NCBI GenBank assembly: GCA_937895935.1
Contig: CALBKX010000058.1
Span: 1 to 8,931, forward strand
Direction of reading: 5' to 3'
DNA length: 8,931 bases
Source: an uncultured Clostridia bacterium
GTDB taxonomy: Bacteria; Bacillota; Clostridia; Christensenellales; UBA1242
The position numbers and the translations under genes were made by a program. This document shows, in pieces, positions 6,394 through 8,931 of this stretch. Numbering within the stretch: position 1 is the first letter of the stretch; the number at the start of each line of letters is the position of its first letter. Below the pieces are notes generated by a model. That model made no database searches and was not told the DNA's origin. It saw only the letters and a list, made by a program, of their open reading frames with translations.

Positions 6394-6422
6394 ATTATAT
6401 AAGAAAATCAAACAAAAAGCAA
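6394..6422 (-). promoter_or_regulatory. Promoter of the XRE repressor
   Basis: On the minus strand TTGCTT (-35) and a perfect TATAAT (-10) are spaced by 17 bp, about 45 bp before the repressor's ATG. The palindrome described above falls between the -10 and the start codon. Confidence 0.75.
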
Positions 6423-6629
6423 GTTTGTCATTAAAAGATAGACCGAATCTATGGATTTTATGGAATATCAAGCAAAACTAAAATATAATTTTCGTGTAAA
6501 GCAAAGGACTTACGCCATTCTAGATAAGTAAGTTTCTGCTTAACCAAAGAAAAGGGGCTATATTTTTACAATCTATAAAATAAATCGGCATAGATTTAGG
6601 GTTGCTTATAAAAATCTACCGAAGAACGG
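6423..6629. other. Control region between repressor and xis; no gene seen
   Basis: Apart from the hairpin annotated separately, this gap holds an imperfect inverted repeat between AATCTATG near 6446 and CATAGATT near 6590, and an isolated TATAAT at 6484-6489 with only a poor -35 (TGGAAT) 17 bp upstream. These could be Xis or integrase binding sites or a second, weak promoter. No coding sequence with a ribosome binding site was found. Confidence 0.5.
6499..6541 (+). promoter_or_regulatory. Long interrupted hairpin upstream of xis
   Basis: AAGCA and ACTTAC on the left pair with GTAAGT and TGCTT on the right. They are split by a small internal loop (AAGG against TTC) and closed by a 14-base loop, giving an 11-bp two-part stem. 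There is no T run after it. It begins about ten bases after an isolated TATAAT, so it could be the 5' structure of a leader RNA or a recombination-protein site. Confidence 0.4.
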
Positions 6630-6658
6630 TTGGATTTGAAAAAGATTGTTCATATAAT
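6630..6658 (+). promoter_or_regulatory. Promoter of the xis-int operon
   Basis: TTGGAT (-35) and a perfect TATAAT (-10) are separated by 17 bp, with AAAGGAG of xis about 30 bp downstream. AGAACG ends two bases before the -35 and ATATCGTTC overlaps the end of the -10. Both resemble the operator half-sites of the divergent repressor promoter. Confidence 0.75.
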
Positions 6659-6703
6659 ATCGTTCAACAAATTATACAAATCAAAATAAAGGAGAAATTG
6701 AAA

Positions 6704-6886
6704 ATGGTCAGATATAGAACAATTAACGAATGTGTAGAAATGATAAAAGACCAAGATAGCGAAACTGCAATAACAATTTACTTTATTAGAAGATTGGTTG
6801 CAGAAAATCAAATAAATTTTAGAAGAACTGGCAAAAAAGTTTTAGTGGACTTTGATTCACTTGCAAACTTTTTGCAGACTGCGTAA
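6704..6886 (+). CDS. xis: Excisionase (Xis-like), winged-helix DNA-binding protein
   Basis: This 60-residue basic protein has the pattern of the small excisionases found beside Firmicutes integrases: MVRYRTINECVEMIKDQD, then TAITIYFIRRLVAENQINF, and RRTGKKVLVDFDSLANFL. This is a MerR-like winged helix in which the RRTGKK turn is the wing. Such proteins bend DNA at the attachment site and push the integrase toward excision. The start at 6704 is chosen because AAAGGAG lies nine bases upstream; a TTG at 6602 would add 34 residues and place the start upstream of the promoter. The stop is 11 bp before the integrase ATG, so both genes form one operon. Confidence in the family is high. Confidence 0.85.
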   Translation: MVRYRTINECVEMIKDQDSETAITIYFIRRLVAENQINFRRTGKKVLVDFDSLANFLQTA

Positions 6887-6897
6887 GGAGATATAAA

Positions 6898-8316
6898 ATG
6901 GCTACAATTAAAAGTAAATTATTAAAATGTGGAAAATATTCAGACACTATTCAAATAAAAGTTAAAGATGAAACAACTGGTAAATCAAAATTTATATCAA
7001 AAACCTATCCAAGACCAGAAAATATAAAAACTAAAAATGAGCTGGCAAGGTATTTTAAGAAAATAGAAAGTGAATTTGAAACCCAAGAGAGAATAAAAAT
7101 CAAAGAAAAGAAAAACAATGCAAGCCAAATAAAATTTAGCGAACTTGCAGAAGATTGGCATAAGCGTAGTTTTGGTAAGGATAGCCCAACATATTATTAT
7201 AAACAAACAAGAATTATTGATTACCTAAATTATTTTTTAGGGGACAAGTTTGTTAAAGATATTTCTGCAAGAGATGTCCAAAACATATTGTTTAGACTAA
7301 ATACATATGAATATGAAATATCAAAAGCCGTTTTGATAAAGCCACTAGATGACTTAATTGCAAATATGAAGATTAAAAATATTTGCCAAAATGGAAATTT
7401 TACAAAAACAACATTTCAATTTGTGAGAAAAGGCAAACAAATTGATTGGACTACTGCTATGGGAGTAGCAAAAGCATTAAATATAGATATTAAAAAGTAT
7501 TTTGAAAAAATAACGATTAAGAAAAAATACGAAAAAGAAACAAAACTCAAATATAAGAGAGTGTTAAGTGCAATCTTAAATTATGGTATTAAATGTGAAT
7601 ATTGCACAACAAACTACTGTTCTGGCTTTTATACAAAAGGTATATTAAGTGGCGAGAAGAAAGAAAAAATAATTTTAAATCAAAACGAGTATATTAAATT
7701 GCAAGAAAGTATAAAAACAATGGATATACCAAATAACTCAAAAAAAATAAGCACACTAAAAAAACGAACTTATGTTGCAGTATTGCTCTATTTAGGTTTG
7801 AGAAATTGTGAAGCTTGTGGCTTGGAATGGAGAGATATTGATTTTGAAAATGGTAAAATTTCTATTTTAAGAGATTCTTTGTATATAAAAGAATTGGGTA
7901 CTTACACCACAAGGACAAAAAATGATTACTCCAAACGAGTTTTGAAAATACCTAAAAAACTAATGCCATATTTAGAAGAATATAAAAAATATTATGAAGA
8001 AGAAAAACAAAATTGTGGCGACAGATGGGAGAACAGTGATAGGTTGTTTATAAAATTTGATGGAAGCCCTTGTAACCCTACTTCGTGTGGGAAGTGGTTG
8101 GCTGAACTATTATTAAGTTTTGGAATGAGAAAAGTTGCTCCACACTCATTAAGGCATACAAACATTACAATTCTATTAAGAAATGGTGTTTCTGCAAAAA
8201 TTGTAGCAAAATGGGCTGGACACGCTAACCCTGCTGTAACTCTTTCTACATACGCACATTTCCTTGATGAAGATGAAAATGTTAGTGCGGATTGTATTGA
8301 TAAAATACTTGGGTAA
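6898..8316 (+). CDS. int: Tyrosine recombinase/integrase of the element
   Basis: The 472-residue protein catalyses site-specific integration and excision. Residues 1-75 look like the AP2-type arm-binding domain; about 85-250 is the SAM-like core-binding domain; about 255-460 is the catalytic domain. The expected active-site set is visible: Arg302 (GLRNCEACGL), Lys341 (TRTKND), His416 and Arg419 (HSLRHT), His442 (WAGHAN) and nucleophile Tyr452 (STYAHF). It is some 60-80 residues longer than typical relatives. The excess corresponds to an XRE-like helix-turn-helix segment at about 148-204 (KPLDDLIANMK, TKTTFQFVRKG, WTTAMGVAKALNIDIKKYF) inside the core-binding domain. AAGGAG precedes the ATG. 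It ends next to a tRNA-Arg, its probable target. It appears intact. Confidence 0.95.
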   Translation: MATIKSKLLKCGKYSDTIQIKVKDETTGKSKFISKTYPRPENIKTKNELARYFKKIESEFETQERIKIKEKKNNASQIKFSELAEDWHKRSFGKDSPTYYYKQTRIIDYLNYFLGDKFVKDISARDVQNILFRLNTYEYEISKAVLIKPLDDLIANMKIKNICQNGNFTKTTFQFVRKGKQIDWTTAMGVAKALNIDIKKYFEKITIKKKYEKETKLKYKRVLSAILNYGIKCEYCTTNYCSGFYTKGILSGEKKEKIILNQNEYIKLQESIKTMDIPNNSKKISTLKKRTYVAVLLYLGLRNCEACGLEWRDIDFENGKISILRDSLYIKELGTYTTRTKNDYSKRVLKIPKKLMPYLEEYKKYYEEEKQNCGDRWENSDRLFIKFDGSPCNPTSCGKWLAELLLSFGMRKVAPHSLRHTNITILLRNGVSAKIVAKWAGHANPAVTLSTYAHFLDEDENVSADCIDKILG

Positions 8317-8321
8317 AACAA

Positions 8322-8360
8322 AAAAAGAGAGATGATATCTTTTAACAACTCTCTCTTTTC
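8322..8360. terminator. Terminator between int and the tRNA gene
   Basis: AAAAGAGAG and CTCTCTTTT form a nine-base stem with a loop of about 19 bases, A-rich on the left and T-rich on the right. It begins six bases after the integrase stop and ends five bases before the tRNA 3' end, so it can serve both converging units. Confidence 0.7.
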
Positions 8361-8364
8361 TTCG

Positions 8365-8409
8365 TGGTGACCCCACCAGGACTCGAACCTGGAACTAAAT
8401 CTTAGGAGG
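8365..8409. other. Probable attachment-site junction of the element
   Basis: The segment from the anticodon loop to the CCA end is the usual identity block of elements that insert in tRNA genes. The left neighbour is the integrase and the right is the tRNA 5' half with its own promoter, so the element lies to the left. The shared 8 bp TTAGGAGG at 8402-8409, found again in two partial copies to the right, is the best candidate for the strand-exchange core. The matching repeat at the other end is not in the window. Confidence 0.6.
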
Positions 8410-8439
8410 ATTTTGTAATATCCCTTTTACTATGAGGTC
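8365..8439 (-). tRNA. tRNA-Arg (anticodon CCT), CCA encoded
   Basis: Read on the minus strand the cloverleaf is complete. Acceptor arms GACCTCA and TGGGGTC pair with one U-G; the D stem is GTAA/TTAC with loop AAGGGATA; the anticodon stem AAATC/GATTT encloses loop CTCCTAA with anticodon CCT; the variable loop is AGTT; the T arm CCAGG-TTCGAGT-CCTGG is perfect; discriminator A and CCA follow. It decodes AGG. A consensus promoter precedes it, so it should be functional. The integrase gene converges on its 3' end, which marks it as the integration target; its 3' half is probably supplied by the element. Confidence 0.95.
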
Positions 8440-8468
8440 ATATTAAATTGATATTTTTCGCTAGGCGA

Positions 8469-8497
8469 ATTATATAACAAACAAATGATAAAGTCAA
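8469..8497 (-). promoter_or_regulatory. Promoter of tRNA-Arg(CCT)
   Basis: On the minus strand TTGACT (-35) and TATAAT (-10) stand exactly 17 bp apart, 29 bp before the first tRNA base. A near-consensus promoter fits a stable-RNA gene and argues that copy 1 of the tRNA 5' half is the working one. Confidence 0.85.
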
Positions 8498-8631
8498 CCA
8501 TAATCAAAATTGAAAAACTAACAAAAGTAGGTATAAAAGTATGAATTTTAATTTTAGTCGAAGTGATACAAGTTAGGAAATGCCCTAAATATAAGGGTTT
8601 TTGACAAGTAAGGAATGGAAAGATTGGTATA

Positions 8632-8670
8632 TTAGGAGGTTCTTGTAATATCCCTTTTACTATAGGCTCA
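8632..8670 (-). repeat. tRNA-Arg(CCT) 5'-half copy 2, partial
   Basis: The segment matches the 5' half of the intact tRNA at 34 of 39 positions, including 21 identical bases through the D arm and the 8 bases TTAGGAGG of the anticodon loop. Identity stops at the left of TTAGGAGG: no variable loop, T arm or acceptor 3' strand follows, and the anticodon stem cannot pair. It is therefore not a working tRNA but an attachment-site remnant or a displaced 5' half. Confidence 0.8.
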
Positions 8671-8878
8671 AATTTGAGGTTTTTGATTGTAGTTTTTTGA
8701 CTTCAATCTCGGTCAAAAAGTTTTGAAAGTTATAGCATAAGATTTGATGATACGAAAGTTATTTATCAAAATTTTGATACCAAAATGGATACCAAAACCA
8801 CTTTTTCACCAAACTCAAATCGCTAAAACCCTTTATTTTAGGCACTTTTTTGATGTTGATAGGTGGATATCCTAACCC

Positions 8879-8916
8879 TTAGGAGGTCGGGGGTATATCC
8901 TTTACCTATGAGAACA
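8879..8916 (-). repeat. tRNA-Arg(CCT)-like 5'-half copy 3, diverged
   Basis: This starts with the same TTAGGAGG and ends, on the minus strand, with a start of GTTCTCATA where the intact tRNA has GACCTCATA. The D stem reads GGTA/TACC instead of GTAA/TTAC: the sequence differs but pairing is kept, which suggests descent from another working tRNA-Arg gene rather than random decay. No T arm follows. The promoter region, if any, would be outside the window. Confidence 0.65.
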
Positions 8917-8931
8917 TAAAAATATTTAATT

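Larger units (their letters stand above)
8498..8931. other. Non-coding tail with tRNA-like scars; no intact gene
   Basis: Beyond the tRNA promoter I see no gene with a start and ribosome binding site. The stretch holds the two partial tRNA-Arg copies listed separately, a weak four-bp hairpin CCCT/AGGG followed by five Ts at 8583-8602, and a 41-codon start-less open frame (8701-8826) ending in PNSNR. That frame could be the tail of a lost integrase, but this cannot be shown here. Confidence 0.5.

Noticed and set aside
6451..6531. 26-codon frame beginning MDFMEYQAKLKY
   Set aside because: The residues look protein-like, but there is no ribosome binding site and the frame overlaps the hairpin in the control region.
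6602..6703. N-terminal extension of the excisionase from a TTG
   Set aside because: It would start upstream of the xis promoter and lacks a ribosome binding site; the family normally begins at the MVRYRT methionine.
7992..8376. Minus-strand open frames opposite the integrase 3' end
   Set aside because: Antisense shadows of a clear catalytic domain, without ribosome binding sites or recognisable domains; one runs into the tRNA.
8583..8602. Terminator-like CCCT/AGGG hairpin followed by five Ts
   Set aside because: The stem is only four base pairs and no gene ends nearby; too weak to call as a terminator.
8701..8826. 41-codon start-less frame as an integrase C-terminal remnant
   Set aside because: The Asp-Thr-Lys-rich tail near a tRNA scar is suggestive, but no catalytic motif (HxxR, GH or Tyr block) is present, so it cannot be annotated as a pseudogene.
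1..8931. CRISPR array or complete insertion sequence
   Set aside because: No regularly spaced direct repeats of CRISPR type and no transposase with terminal inverted repeats; the only regular spacing is the tRNA-derived copies, which are explained differently.

Overview
The window reads as an integrated mobile element in an A+T-rich, low-GC Gram-positive bacterium, probably an uncultured Bacillota relative. The supporting signs are near-consensus TTGnnn-17-TATAAT promoters, AAGGAG-type ribosome binding sites, hairpin-plus-T-run terminators, a lipoprotein with InlB/Flg_new-type repeats, a tRNA gene with an encoded CCA, and the standard code (Trp always TGG). I cannot name a genus.

Right side: the element's regulation and integration module and its chromosomal junction. 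A leftward XRE-type repressor (5661-6350) faces a rightward excisionase (6704-6886) and tyrosine integrase (6898-8316) across a 353-bp control region. That region holds two well-formed promoters, a palindrome between the repressor's -10 and its start, related half-sites around the xis promoter, and a long interrupted hairpin. The integrase ends 48 bp from the CCA end of a complete tRNA-Arg(CCT) on the minus strand (8365-8439). This is the classic layout of an element inserted in a tRNA 3' half, with the element to the left. Right of the tRNA lie two further copies of only its 5' half (8632-8670 and 8879-8916). All three copies begin at the same 8 bp, TTAGGAGG, which is the anticodon loop. They look like scars of repeated integration at this target.

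Middle: a possible four-gene cassette (2000-5634) with a divergent XRE regulator gene (1506-1826, minus). It encodes a large repeat-rich surface lipoprotein, a small winged-helix protein resembling a stand-alone FtsK gamma domain, a RecA/DnaB-fold-like protein without a Walker A motif, and a small helical protein of unknown role. The first two genes overlap by 8 bp. The lead promoter has a 35-bp inverted repeat just upstream of its -35. This is the best candidate for an undescribed system.

Left: two tandem small XRE-type genes (the first cut by the window edge), a terminator, then a self-contained gene with its own promoter for a 304-aa protein I do not recognise. It converges on the regulator gene at a shared bidirectional terminator. 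The 13-mer GAATAAAAGGTGG occurs three times, always carrying a ribosome binding site, and suggests duplication or shuffling of small genes. No conjugation, capsid or replication-initiation gene is visible, so the type of element cannot be decided from this window.
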